Assembly: GCA_023423415.1 (NCBI GenBank)
Contig: JAFAFP010000047.1
Location: 1 to 25,133, forward strand
Length of the DNA stretch: 25,133 bases
Direction of reading: 5' to 3'
DNA from: Pseudomonadota bacterium
GTDB taxonomy: Bacteria > Pseudomonadota > Alphaproteobacteria > Rhizobiales > Xanthobacteraceae
Shown here piece after piece: positions 7,239 to 14,952 of this stretch; position 1 is the first letter of the stretch; each line of letters opens with the position of its first letter. The notes beneath the pieces were generated by a model. It was not told the DNA's origin. It was given only the letters and a program-made list of their open reading frames with translations, and ran no database searches. The translations under genes and the position numbers were made by a program.

Positions 7239-7976
7239 CTACTTGGTAATCCACGGCCCCGGAGCGCCACGAGGAACCAACGATGCTTCCGCGATGGCTA
7301 TTCGCATCGCATTTATCTGACGCTCTACTTCCGCGGCGGTAGGCGACGGCGCCGAAATCACGAGCCGCTGAAGCGCAAACTGATAAGAATTCGCGCGCTG
7401 AACCAACGATTGGTGAACCCAACGAGCGATCAGAGAATTTTCAGCAATACGCGCGAGCGCATTCACGTCTTCACTCGGAGTCAGGTTGGAAACATACTTC
7501 AAGCTCTTCTCACGCTTGAAGTCCATGTCACTGACGTAACGGGCAACCCTAGCAAACGGACCGATCCGAATGATGTCATCGCGGATATCATCGATCAAAC
7601 GGTTATAATAGGTCTCGGTCGAGCGCGACGGATTTCCGAACATGGCCGCGGTATAAGCAGTCTCGTCGTAAAACCACCAATCCCGCTCAAAAACTCTCGT
7701 TATTCCATACTCATTGAGCACGCTGAACCAGCGCTGGCGCTCGTATGACGGCTCGATCAAGGGATAACCGAGGTCGCGCAACATCCGCTCTTCGTCAGTG
7801 AGCCGAAATTGCGATGCAGGCTCCCCGTAACGCTCGGTGACTGCGGGCCCCATCCAGGAATGCATATCGTCCGTTCGGAGCGAAGGGCGCACCCGTCCGA
7901 AATCTGTATTCAGGCATCCGATGATCGGGATGCACAGAAGGACACGTGTCCGCGCCAATCTTATTTTTCGCGGCAT
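7239..7976 (-). CDS. Predicted lipoprotein, function unknown
   Basis: A 245-residue protein with a short basic N-terminus, a hydrophobic stretch and a lipobox IIGC (Cys about residue 20), so the mature protein would be lipidated. The rest is soluble, rich in charged and aromatic residues (RWFSVLNEYGITRVFERDWWFYDE) and partly helical. I recognise it as a conserved hypothetical of Bradyrhizobium-like bacteria but not a named family. ATG 7976 has GGAAC about nine bases upstream. A small gene at 8020-8217 lies directly upstream on the same strand and may be co-transcribed. Confidence 0.8.
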   Translation of the reverse strand: MPRKIRLARTRVLLCIPIIGCLNTDFGRVRPSLRTDDMHSWMGPAVTERYGEPASQFRLTDEERMLRDLGYPLIEPSYERQRWFSVLNEYGITRVFERDWWFYDETAYTAAMFGNPSRSTETYYNRLIDDIRDDIIRIGPFARVARYVSDMDFKREKSLKYVSNLTPSEDVNALARIAENSLIARWVHQSLVQRANSYQFALQRLVISAPSPTAAEVERQINAMRIAIAEASLVPRGAPGPWITK

Positions 7977-8019
7977 ATCCGCTGTTCCAAAGGTGTGATT
8001 CTGTAAGGGCAGTTGACGA

Positions 8020-8217
8020 TCATGAGCGCAATGCGCGGCGGCGGCGCTTACGACTCACATTACTCTTGTTTGTGGACTGCATGTATGTCGGCTGATCATC
8101 ATAACGTTCGATACGAACAACCGGCAGAATCACGACGTTTGCGCGATGGCACAACGACGTTGCGTCACGCGAACCGAGCAAGACATCACGCACTGGAAAA
8201 TCAACGACAATTCCCAT
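8020..8217 (-). CDS. Small basic-tailed protein (65 aa)
   Basis: An open frame starting MGIVVDFPVRDVLLGSR, with a hydrophobic strand ANVVILPVVRIERYDD and a tail of consecutive arginines (SRKRRRR). The pattern 'VDF...V-I-L-P-V-V-R-I-E-R...basic end' resembles small conserved hypotheticals of Rhizobiales. I chose ATG 8217 because GGGGG lies five bases upstream; an open frame extends to 8241. It fills an otherwise empty gap, ends 43 bases before the lipoprotein start on the same strand, and shares a divergent promoter region with the DUF2336 gene. Function unknown. Confidence 0.55.
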   Translation of the reverse strand: MGIVVDFPVRDVLLGSRDATSLCHRANVVILPVVRIERYDDQPTYMQSTNKSNVSRKRRRRALRS

Positions 8218-8260
8218 GTTAGCCCCCGCCGGCCGAAGCATGCCGATACGTCAGAACGAA

Positions 8261-8292
8261 TTAAGAAACCCTCAAGGTTAACGGTTCGCTAA
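8261..8292. promoter_or_regulatory. Tandem CtrA-like binding sites
   Basis: TTAA-N7-TCAA (8261-8275) is followed two bases later by TTAA-N7-CTAA (8278-8292). The alphaproteobacterial cell-cycle regulator CtrA binds TTAA-N7-TTAA; each site here has one mismatch. They lie 24-55 bases before the DUF2336 ATG and just upstream of the divergent small gene, the right place to control either promoter. A similar site precedes the histidine kinase gene (12435-12449). Confidence 0.5.
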
Positions 8293-8315
8293 CGGCCGAT
8301 TGATAAGATCGCGGC

Positions 8316-9332
8316 ATGAGTTCAGGTGATTTCGTGAAAATCTTGAGTCTTGAGCATCTTGACGGACTGACCGGCCTCGCCGGATTGACCGACCGGACCG
8401 GCGTGGACACGCGCCCGATCCTGCTCCGGGTTCTGACCGACCTCTATGTTCAAAAGCCGTCGCACACGGCAGCGGAAGAACGTCATTACGTTGAACTCGC
8501 TTTGCGTCTGATCGACGTGGTCGATGCAGCAACATGCGTGACCGTAACGGAAAAGCTCACCGCCTATGGTCGCGGTCCGGCAGAAATACTGAGCCGACTG
8601 GCTACCGCGTCACGAAACGCCCGGGAACAGCCGCAGGCTCCCGACGCACCGCCCGCCGATCCATGGCTTGAAGATGATCTCGGCATCTTCGAGCCGATCT
8701 CGAAGCCAACCTCACCGTCAGAACGCAAATCCCCAGCCGCAATCGGCACCGCCCGTGACTATGTGAAAGAGCGCGATGCCTTCTTCGCGGCCAATGCGAG
8801 TACACGCCGATCGATTCTGCTCAACATTGACTACGCAACCGACACTGAGCACACGCCATTGGCGCAAGGGACCAACGTCCTTCGATATCTCGAACAATCC
8901 GCGCTCGCGGGTCGCTTTCAGGAATTCACCACCCTGCTTCAGCAAGCGCTTGGAACATCCCGCTCTCTGACCGGACGGATCATCGCCGATCCGTCGGGAG
9001 AACCTTTCGTCGTTTCCGCGAAAGCCCTGGCGGTTCCTACGGACGTCTTCCAGCGCATTCTGATGTTCCTCAACCCGAACATCAGCCATTCCGTCGACCG
9101 GGTTTACGCCTTGTCGGATCTCTATGCCGAATTGCCGCTGCCCGCTGCACTTCAGGTTGTCGCGATCTGGCGAACCGCCGATGGCATAGAGACAAGGAAC
9201 GCTATGCACCGGTCGCTTCATGCCCGAGAAGCCGGAGCAACACTTCGGAGCGAACAAAAACCGCATCAGGCGAGTAGCGACCAGCCGTCGGTTGCCAATC
9301 TCATCCAACGCAAAACGCCATCAGGCTCGTAA
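8316..9332 (+). CDS. DUF2336 domain protein
   Basis: A 338-residue soluble protein that I place in the alphaproteobacterial DUF2336 group: N-terminal leucine-rich helical repeats (LEHLDGLTGLAGLTDRTGVDTRPILLRVLTDLYVQ), an ERHYVELALRLIDVVD segment, a Pro/Ala-rich linker near 110-145, and a helical C-terminal half with LNPNISHSVDRVYALSDLY. The alpha-helical repeat character suggests a scaffold or regulatory role; none is established. ATG 8316 lies just downstream of two CtrA-like sites. Its TAA is one base from the stop of the convergent DUF1491 gene. Confidence 0.75.
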   Translation: MSSGDFVKILSLEHLDGLTGLAGLTDRTGVDTRPILLRVLTDLYVQKPSHTAAEERHYVELALRLIDVVDAATCVTVTEKLTAYGRGPAEILSRLATASRNAREQPQAPDAPPADPWLEDDLGIFEPISKPTSPSERKSPAAIGTARDYVKERDAFFAANASTRRSILLNIDYATDTEHTPLAQGTNVLRYLEQSALAGRFQEFTTLLQQALGTSRSLTGRIIADPSGEPFVVSAKALAVPTDVFQRILMFLNPNISHSVDRVYALSDLYAELPLPAALQVVAIWRTADGIETRNAMHRSLHAREAGATLRSEQKPHQASSDQPSVANLIQRKTPSGS

Positions 9333-9333
9333 G

Positions 9334-9681
9334 TTACCCGACGACGCGTTCAAGAAAATTGCGACCATTGCGATCCTCGACCTCAACGATCCAGATATCG
9401 GGATCGAATTTTATCTGCCGCCCGAGATAGGTCTCAACTTCATCGTTCGGCTTCGGCTGTCCACGCAGGCTGGCCATGAAAGCGCGATCAACGGGCTGGG
9501 CAGCATCGAACTCCGTCTGCGGAGCAGGGCCAAACAGATCCGACGTTCCATCCAGACGGTCGACCTTGACGAAAATCGCGCCGGCCTCTTCGGCGCCACG
9601 TCGGCGCACAACTGCATAAGCCCCCTCGATCATGCAGCGCCGGATGAAGGCGGAAACCCAGATCGACGATTTCAGTCTCAT
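9334..9681 (-). CDS. DUF1491 family protein
   Basis: A 115-residue protein starting MRLKSSIWVSAFIRRCMIEGAYAVVRRRG, typical of DUF1491, with FVKVDRLDGTSDLFGPAPQ and the ending DPDIWIVEVEDRNGRNFLERVV. I start at ATG 9681 because the family begins MRLKS; the open frame continues up to TTG 9750 with an Ala/Arg-rich extension. It follows the peptidoglycan-binding gene on the same strand by about 77 bases and is probably the last gene of a kinase/peptidoglycan-binding/DUF1491 operon. Function unknown. Confidence 0.83.
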   Translation of the reverse strand: MRLKSSIWVSAFIRRCMIEGAYAVVRRRGAEEAGAIFVKVDRLDGTSDLFGPAPQTEFDAAQPVDRAFMASLRGQPKPNDEVETYLGRQIKFDPDIWIVEVEDRNGRNFLERVVG

Positions 9682-9758
9682 GGAGTCAGGATCTGCGGTT
9701 GCGGCCGAGGCGTAAGCTGCGCTCTTGGCGCGAAACCGCGCCGGACGCAAGACTGCAG

Positions 9759-10562
9759 TTATTCCAGCGGGCGGCCCGTCAAAGCCGACAGTTCGCGCAC
9801 CAGCCGCGGTGAAATCTGGCCGGTAACCGGCATTTTGCGTGAACGCTCGAATTGCTCGATCGCTTCCTTGGTTTCAGGACCAAACGTGCCGTTCGGCCGG
9901 ATTTGCCCGTAACCGTAATCGGCGAGAGCACGCTGAACGGCAAGAACACGCTTTGACGATGGAGCGATCAGTTCGGCAATCGGATCATTGCGGCTTGGCT
10001 GTGCGGCTGCGGGCGCGGCCGCCTTCGCCTGTGACCGGGTCAGCGCCCGCAGGAAAACGTCATTCGGTTCGGACCCCGGTTTCAACCCGGCGGCTTGTTC
10101 GAAATCACGCATCGCGGCATCGGTCTTAGGCCCATGAACGCCATCGACGCTGCCGTCGTAAAAGCCACGGCGCGACAGCTCTCGTTGAATATCGGCGATA
10201 ATCTCCCCGCGCGGTCGCGTCGCAACTGCGGGCTCAACCTTTGGCAATTCCGGTTCAACCGGCCGCGCCTTTGGAGAAGCAAGGGGTAACGGCGCGGGCC
10301 CGGTAAAATTTTCTCCGACCACGCGAACCGATTTCGGTGTTGGGGCAGGATTTGCTGCAAGTCCTGGTGTCGCTCGGTGACCCGCAAACATCGGCGCGGG
10401 ATGCGGCCCTGCCTGCAGAAACGCGGCATTGGTGACAATCGCAGTCGCTGCTGCAAACGCCAGGGCACCGGCAACGATATCCTTGCGCTGGAAGGCCACC
10501 CCCGGACTCGGCGCCGCCTGGGCCCTTGCCGCAGCCTGCCCTCTATTTGTGGATTTACGCAC
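9759..10562 (-). CDS. Peptidoglycan-binding domain protein
   Basis: A 267-residue protein with one membrane segment (about 30-50), a Pro/Ala-rich linker and two peptidoglycan-binding (PG_binding_1) modules. Module 1 reads IIADIQRELSRRGFYDGSVDGVHGPKTDAAMRDFEQ; module 2 reads VLAVQRALADYGYGQIRPNGTFGPETKEAIEQFER. Both have the family's helix, G-x-x-G-P-x-T turn and second helix. No catalytic domain is seen, so the role is likely wall anchoring or sensing. The GTG start at 10562 overlaps the end of the histidine kinase gene by eight bases (GTGCGTAA), implying translational coupling and a shared function with the kinase. Confidence 0.87.
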   Translation of the reverse strand: MRKSTNRGQAAARAQAAPSPGVAFQRKDIVAGALAFAAATAIVTNAAFLQAGPHPAPMFAGHRATPGLAANPAPTPKSVRVVGENFTGPAPLPLASPKARPVEPELPKVEPAVATRPRGEIIADIQRELSRRGFYDGSVDGVHGPKTDAAMRDFEQAAGLKPGSEPNDVFLRALTRSQAKAAAPAAAQPSRNDPIAELIAPSSKRVLAVQRALADYGYGQIRPNGTFGPETKEAIEQFERSRKMPVTGQISPRLVRELSALTGRPLE

Positions 10563-12399
10563 TTTTCCGAACCGCTAATTCTTGGACTGATCCTACCAAC
10601 TCCGCACGGGCGGATGTAATCTTGGATCGTCTCAGAACTGTTACCGTCTCACAGTCGAGTGGAAGATAGATCGAAATGGAAGTCCCCTTCCCCAATTCGC
10701 TCGACATTTTCAACTCGCCGCCGTGCAGTTCCACAAGCCCCTTGACAATGGACAGGCCAAGGCCGGTGCCATCATGCCGGCGATCATAGGCTGATCGCGC
10801 CTGGAAGAATGGACTGCCAATCAGCGGCATGTCGGCGGTTGCAATGCCGATACCGTTATCTTCAACGGAAACGACAAAACTGCCACCCTCAACCCGAGAC
10901 GCGACCGCGATCTGCCCCCCACGATCGGTGAACTTGATTGCGTTCGACAGCAGGTTGAGCATGATCTGCTTGAACGCACGCTTGTCCGCAACGACATCGG
11001 GCAGACCAGCGGCGTTGCGCACGATCAGATCGATCCCCGCGTCGCGGGATTTCAGCGCAAGAATGTCACAACAGTTATTGATCACGGCCGCGGGCGCAAA
11101 CGGTTCAGGCGTGATCACGAAGTCGCCAGTCTCCATTTTCGACATATCAAGAATGCCATTGACCACCGAGAGCAGATGGCTGCCGGAATCATTGATCAAC
11201 TGCGCATACTCCCGTCTCCGTTCGGGCGCGAGCCGCAACTGCTCTTCGTTTGTGAGCATCTCGGAGAAGCCAATGATGGCGTTCAACGGCGTGCGCAGCT
11301 CATGGCTGATCGTCGCCAAGAACCGGGTCTTTGCGGCGTTTGCGCGTCCAATCTCGGCTTGCGCAATGCTGAGCGCGTCTTCCTGCAGCTTGCGATCTGA
11401 GACGTCGCGCATTACGGCCACGACGTCGTGCGAATTCTCAGCGTCAGATGGTTGCTCAAGCGGGCGGCATCGCATTTCAACCCACACGAATTCGATAGGA
11501 TGCTCGCCCTCGCTCCGCGGACGCTTGACCCGAAACTCGACTGATTGCTGAGCGCCGAGAACCGCGGCGTCGGCGAGGGCAGACAGATAAGCCGGGCGAT
11601 CTGCGACATGAACGCGATCAAACAATCCATGCCCCATCAGATCGCTGATCTGAGCACCGAACAGCGGTTCCGCTGCGGGTGACACGAACAGCACCGCTCC
11701 GTTGCGGCCATGACGCGTAATGACATCGGTCATGTTGCGCGCCAGGAGTCGATAGCGCTGCTCTTCTGCATTTAGCAGGGTCGAGCTGGTCCGGGTGAGC
11801 GACACAACGCCAAGCGCAAGACCGCTCGCGTATAGAGAAGCGGAAATGACGCCAAGCGCAGCCAACGCTACGGGATCGACGCCGACCAGGCTCGACGAGA
11901 TGCCGATCACGCTCTGAACCAGCAACACCGCAGCCGCAGCGAGCGCAAGCGCCGCTGCGATGACAACCACTCGACGGGACAGCGAAAACGCGGCTTCCAG
12001 TGGCACGATCACGAGCCAGATCGCCGCAAAGGAGGAAATGCCGCCGCTCGCGCTGGCCGAGACCATGATCAGGCCGGTCAAAGACAGCGCAGAAAGAATA
12101 TGCGCACCTTCATAATTGCCTGTTCGCGAGAGAAAATATGCGATCAGAACCGGCGTCACGAGCCAGGCAAAAAGCACGATTTCAATCGTGCCGGGGACCC
12201 CGCGCACCGCCAGATAGATCGGCAACGCCCCGATCGCAATCAGCGACCCGAGCAACCGCGGCGCCATGAACGCACGATGCCGACCCGTCGCTAGCGAATC
12301 CTGCCGGACGGACGGATGAACGAGGCCGTCGATATATTGGCGAAACGGCTGAACGAAACTCAAAGCGATACTCTGCGTCAGCAACGATGGCTGGCGCAC
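10555..12399 (-). CDS. PAS membrane sensor histidine kinase, DivJ-like
   Basis: A 614-residue membrane kinase. About six membrane helices span 45-200, followed by a PAS domain (about 211-330, RYRLLARNMTDVITRHGRNGAVLFVSPAAEPLFG), then the HisKA domain with the phosphorylated histidine H366 in ISHELRTPLNAIIGFSEML. The ATPase domain has the N box LNLLSNAIKFT (N486), G1 DNGIGIA (514-520) and G2 GTGLGLSIVKGL (544-). It has no receiver domain, so the phosphate must go to a separate regulator. Architecture and H-box resemble the DivJ/PleC kinases that act on DivK in the alphaproteobacterial cell cycle; that link is inference. A CtrA-like site lies 36-50 bases upstream. A peptidoglycan-binding gene is translationally coupled downstream. 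Confidence 0.9.
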   Translation of the reverse strand: MRQPSLLTQSIALSFVQPFRQYIDGLVHPSVRQDSLATGRHRAFMAPRLLGSLIAIGALPIYLAVRGVPGTIEIVLFAWLVTPVLIAYFLSRTGNYEGAHILSALSLTGLIMVSASASGGISSFAAIWLVIVPLEAAFSLSRRVVVIAAALALAAAAVLLVQSVIGISSSLVGVDPVALAALGVISASLYASGLALGVVSLTRTSSTLLNAEEQRYRLLARNMTDVITRHGRNGAVLFVSPAAEPLFGAQISDLMGHGLFDRVHVADRPAYLSALADAAVLGAQQSVEFRVKRPRSEGEHPIEFVWVEMRCRPLEQPSDAENSHDVVAVMRDVSDRKLQEDALSIAQAEIGRANAAKTRFLATISHELRTPLNAIIGFSEMLTNEEQLRLAPERRREYAQLINDSGSHLLSVVNGILDMSKMETGDFVITPEPFAPAAVINNCCDILALKSRDAGIDLIVRNAAGLPDVVADKRAFKQIMLNLLSNAIKFTDRGGQIAVASRVEGGSFVVSVEDNGIGIATADMPLIGSPFFQARSAYDRRHDGTGLGLSIVKGLVELHGGELKMSSELGKGTSISIYLPLDCETVTVLRRSKITSARAELVGSVQELAVRKSA

Positions 12400-12434
12400 T
12401 CCCCATTTAGGTTCGGGATCGTGTCAGACGCCGC

Positions 12435-12449
12435 TTAAGCGAACGCTAA
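12435..12449. promoter_or_regulatory. CtrA-like binding site
   Basis: TTAA-GCGAACG-CTAA, one mismatch from TTAA-N7-TTAA, lies 36-50 bases upstream of the kinase ATG. On the minus strand it reads TTAG-N7-TTAA. Its spacer shares GTTCGC with the site before the DUF2336 gene. Binding by CtrA is predicted from the consensus only. Confidence 0.5.
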
Positions 12450-12605
12450 GGGAACGGATTTTGGCTACGCCTCGAGCCTCCGATCGAAGCAAAAATATCC
12501 GGCGCTGCGCTCATCGTGAACGAAAGGTGAAATTTGGCGTCGTTCAGAGGACATCTGGATTTTCCGGCACTCTGTAGCAAGGCACAGCGCTTCCTATCGG
12601 CCGTC

Positions 12606-12632
12606 CAAATTGATTCAAATTTGATGCAAATT
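12606..12632. repeat. Three helically phased CAAATT repeats
   Basis: CAAATT occurs at 12606, 12616 and 12627, spaced 10 and 11 bases, so all three copies face the same side of the helix. They lie about 115-140 bases upstream of the DUF5330 start. This could be a bent or protein-binding AT-rich site. Confidence 0.5.
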
Positions 12633-12745
12633 CGCCGCTCATTCTCATCAAATAAGCCCAAAAACCAAAACTGGCCCTTCAGCCGGGGTTGCTACAAATC
12701 GGGCAAGCGGCCGGACGAGCCGCGGGGAGCATCGGGGTTTGCGTC

Positions 12746-13141
12746 ATGTTCTTTCTGCTGCGAGTGGCATTCTGGCTGAGCATCGTGCTCGTCCTCTTGC
12801 CGAGCGGGGCCTATCAGCCGAAAACTCAGGCGCCAGGAATTGGGGCGGCTGAAGCTGTGGGCGCGGCGTCTGCCGCTCTGTCTGACATGAGCAATTTTTG
12901 CGAGCGTCAGCCCGGGGCCTGCGAAGTCGGCGGTCACGCCGCTGTCGCCTTTGGCCAGCGGGCGCAAGCAGGCGCCCGATATCTGTTCGACCTGCTCAGC
13001 GACAGTCTCGCCCCGGCGCAGACCGGATCGATCCCGCAGACGGGTAACCTGCCTCAGTCGCAGCATACGTTGAGCCCTGCGGATATGACCCCGGAATGGC
13101 GAAATCCGTTGCCGCCGAGGGATCCGCGCCGACCTGCCTGA
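12746..13141 (+). CDS. DUF5330 family small exported protein
   Basis: A 131-residue protein starting MFFLLRVAFWLSIVLVLLPSG, a signal peptide or anchor, then AGIGAAEAVGAASAALSDMSNFCERQPGACEVGGHAAVAFGQRA, the conserved DUF5330 segment with two cysteines, and a Pro/Gln-rich end. I chose ATG 12746, which has CGGGG eight bases upstream; the frame opens at 12689 but that extension would bury the signal sequence. Function unknown; exported location is inferred from the N-terminus. Confidence 0.85.
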   Translation: MFFLLRVAFWLSIVLVLLPSGAYQPKTQAPGIGAAEAVGAASAALSDMSNFCERQPGACEVGGHAAVAFGQRAQAGARYLFDLLSDSLAPAQTGSIPQTGNLPQSQHTLSPADMTPEWRNPLPPRDPRRPA

Positions 13142-13235
13142 TATCCATCGCATCAGCCCTCGCGGCTCATATCTGTGCTTTCGTCGGCATCCCGGGCTGC
13201 CTATATCTATGCAAATCTCTGCACCGGACGGACTG

Positions 13236-13661
13236 ATGACGATCGACGAGATCACCGACAATTTCGAGCTGCTTGATGAGTGGGACGACCGTTATCGCTA
13301 CATCATCGAGCTGGGCCGCGCGCTGCCCGAATTGCCGGATGACGCCCGTACCGAAACCAACAAGGTGCGGGGCTGCGCCAGCCAAGTGTGGATGAAGACC
13401 AGCGTACGGCCGAACGGCAGCGCCGGTCCGGTGCTGCAGTTCCAGGGCGATAGCGATGCGCATATCGTGCGAGGCCTGATCGCGATCCTGCTCGCGCTGT
13501 ACTCGGAAAAACCTGCGCGCGAGATTCTCACCACCGATGCCCAGGCCTTGTTCGAGAAACTTGGCCTGCGCGAGCATTTGACTCCGCAGCGATCGAACGG
13601 CTTCCGTGCCATGGTCGATCGCATCCAATCAGACGCTCGCGCCGCCATTGCTGCCGCCTAG
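13236..13661 (+). CDS. sufE: SufE cysteine-desulfuration protein
   Basis: About 141 residues with the SufE fold signature: MTIDEITDNFELLDEWDDRYRYIIELGR, then the active-site cysteine in KVRGCASQVWM, then GLIAILLALYSEKPAREIL. SufE accepts persulfide sulfur from the desulfurase SufS and passes it to the SufBCD scaffold for Fe-S cluster assembly. No other suf gene is in the window, so this is a stand-alone copy. I chose ATG 13236 because the family starts there and GGAC lies seven bases upstream; ATG 13209 is possible. The TAG overlaps the stop of the convergent DUF6456 gene at CTAG. Confidence 0.92.
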   Translation: MTIDEITDNFELLDEWDDRYRYIIELGRALPELPDDARTETNKVRGCASQVWMKTSVRPNGSAGPVLQFQGDSDAHIVRGLIAILLALYSEKPAREILTTDAQALFEKLGLREHLTPQRSNGFRAMVDRIQSDARAAIAAA

Positions 13662-14437
13662 GTATCGGAAACGGCATTTTTCACCGCCCAGGTGCGAATT
13701 GCAGTAGCCGCCTTCCCGCTTGCATCACGCTGGTAGCCAAAATGCCTCGCCAACCGCTCAAGCGCGAGCTGCAGGACAACCTTTGCTGAACGCGCTGGCC
13801 AGCGGCGCTCACGCTCGACATCGTCCAGCTTCTTGAGAAAGCAACACACGTCGAGCAACAAGCCGGAGAATTCCGGCCCTACGACGTCAAGCGCATGCCC
13901 CATCCTTTGGCGAGCCGCGACAACACTATCCGTTATGTGATCGCCTGCGCCTCCATCGCGGCGGCCGCTGGTAATCGGGGCGTGCCAGTTCGAGGTGGTG
14001 CGAGGCATCATCTGGGCGAGCGTGAATTCCGCTCGCAGCCGTTCGCCGGCTTGCAACTGATGCGGTTCGATCAGGGGCCGTCCATCGACACCTTTCCGCC
14101 GCGCCAGCCAGACCAGCGGGCTTTCGCCCTCATCGAATTTCGGCCCGATACCGCCTTTGGACGAAGCATGAGCATCGACAATCGACAGATGCTGCGCTCG
14201 AAAGGCATCGACGGGCGAAAGGCCGTGATCGTTCTGAGCAAACTTTCGGCGGGCGAGGAAAGCTCGTCCAGCTTCGGTCAGGGCGATGCGGCCTTGTGAG
14301 AGCGACATCGCAAGGTCGCTGCGGACCAAAGCTTCCGCATCGGCTTGCCTTGCCGGGGAGACACGCTGCGAACCTGCGGCGAGTGCTTCCAGCAATCTGA
14401 TCGCCGAACGGGTGTACTGAGGCGACGGGGCGGTCAT
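13658..14437 (-). CDS. DUF6456 domain protein
   Basis: About 259 residues. The N-terminal part (SAIRLLEALAAGSQRVSPARQADAEALVRSDLAMSLSQGRIALTEAGRAFLARR) reads like a winged-helix DNA-binding domain. The conserved C-terminal half contains ITDSVVAARQRMGHALDVVGPEFSGLLLDVCCFLKKLDDVERERRWPARSAKVVLQLALERLARHFG, which I assign to DUF6456. The function is unknown; a DNA-linked role fits its partner. ATG 14437 overlaps the stop of the upstream DnaA-like gene as ATGA, which decides the start over TTG 14470. The overlap implies coupled translation and perhaps a complex. Confidence 0.83.
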   Translation of the reverse strand: MTAPSPQYTRSAIRLLEALAAGSQRVSPARQADAEALVRSDLAMSLSQGRIALTEAGRAFLARRKFAQNDHGLSPVDAFRAQHLSIVDAHASSKGGIGPKFDEGESPLVWLARRKGVDGRPLIEPHQLQAGERLRAEFTLAQMMPRTTSNWHAPITSGRRDGGAGDHITDSVVAARQRMGHALDVVGPEFSGLLLDVCCFLKKLDDVERERRWPARSAKVVLQLALERLARHFGYQRDASGKAATAIRTWAVKNAVSDT

Positions 14438-14835
14438 AGTGCACCACCCTCGGCTGTCCTGACCGCGCAATGAAGAAACCTCGCCCGCACCATGTCTTCC
14501 AGCAGCGCGAGCAGAGCGTCGAAGCCCGGCTCATCTCGGCGATCTTCGATGAGCCGGCAAGCATGCGCAGCCGTCGTGCGATCCCGTCCGTAGAGACGTC
14601 CTGCATCCGACAGTGTCAGGCCAAGAACCACATGAGCGAGATAGAGCGCCGCCTGGCGCGCCAGAGCCACTTTGGCTCGGCCGCGCGTTGGCGAGCGCAT
14701 CTCGCTTGCCGCAACATCGAACGCTGCCGCGACAATGCTGGATAATTCCGCTCGGTTGCGATCTCGGCTAGGATGGCTCTTCTGAGGGCCTGCCTGGACG
14801 AAGCTCTCGCACGGGACTGCTTGTGGGTTCACCAT
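14434..14835 (-). CDS. Stand-alone DnaA domain IV-like DNA-binding protein
   Basis: A 133-residue protein whose central part matches the C-terminal DNA-binding domain of DnaA: ARQAALYLAHVVLGLTLSDAGRLYGRDRTTAAHACRLIEDRR, compared with the DnaA signature GRDHTTVLHACRKIE. The AAA+ ATPase domain of DnaA is wholly absent, so it cannot unwind an origin, but it could bind DnaA boxes or related sites and act as a regulator or competitor. I chose ATG 14835 because GAGG lies five bases upstream; GTG 14841 is the alternative. A perfect 8-bp dyad (14843-14866) covers the leader. It is coupled by ATGA to the DUF6456 gene and lies 117 bases below mucR on the same strand. Confidence 0.87.
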   Translation of the reverse strand: MVNPQAVPCESFVQAGPQKSHPSRDRNRAELSSIVAAAFDVAASEMRSPTRGRAKVALARQAALYLAHVVLGLTLSDAGRLYGRDRTTAAHACRLIEDRRDEPGFDALLALLEDMVRARFLHCAVRTAEGGAL

Positions 14836-14842
14836 CTGCACC

Positions 14843-14866
14843 TCTATAGGATTTATTACCTATAGA
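14843..14866. promoter_or_regulatory. Perfect AT-rich operator-like dyad
   Basis: TCTATAGG (14843-14850) and CCTATAGA (14859-14866) form a perfect 8-bp inverted repeat around the 8-base spacer ATTTATTA. One end overlaps the Shine-Dalgarno of the DnaA-like gene. Such a symmetric site could be bound by a dimeric repressor or form a structure that hides the ribosome site. MucR, encoded just upstream, favours AT-rich DNA but is not known to bind this sequence. Confidence 0.55.
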
Positions 14867-14952
14867 ATGCAATGATCCCTGCCCTGCGGGGATAACTTTT
14901 TTATCCGGACGCCAAGGCCGGAGATTTGGCCATCGTCGGGTCGGGCTTTGGC

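Larger units (their letters stand above)
12400..12745. other. Divergent regulatory region kinase/DUF5330
   Basis: A gap of 346 bases between divergent genes. It holds the CtrA-like site at 12435-12449 near the kinase end and three evenly spaced CAAATT repeats at 12606-12632 on the DUF5330 side. Small open frames inside it look non-coding. Confidence 0.6.

Noticed and set aside
14890..14906. GGATAA-N5-TTATCC hairpin as the mucR terminator
   Set aside because: Only a 6-bp AT-rich stem with no T tract after it on the minus strand.
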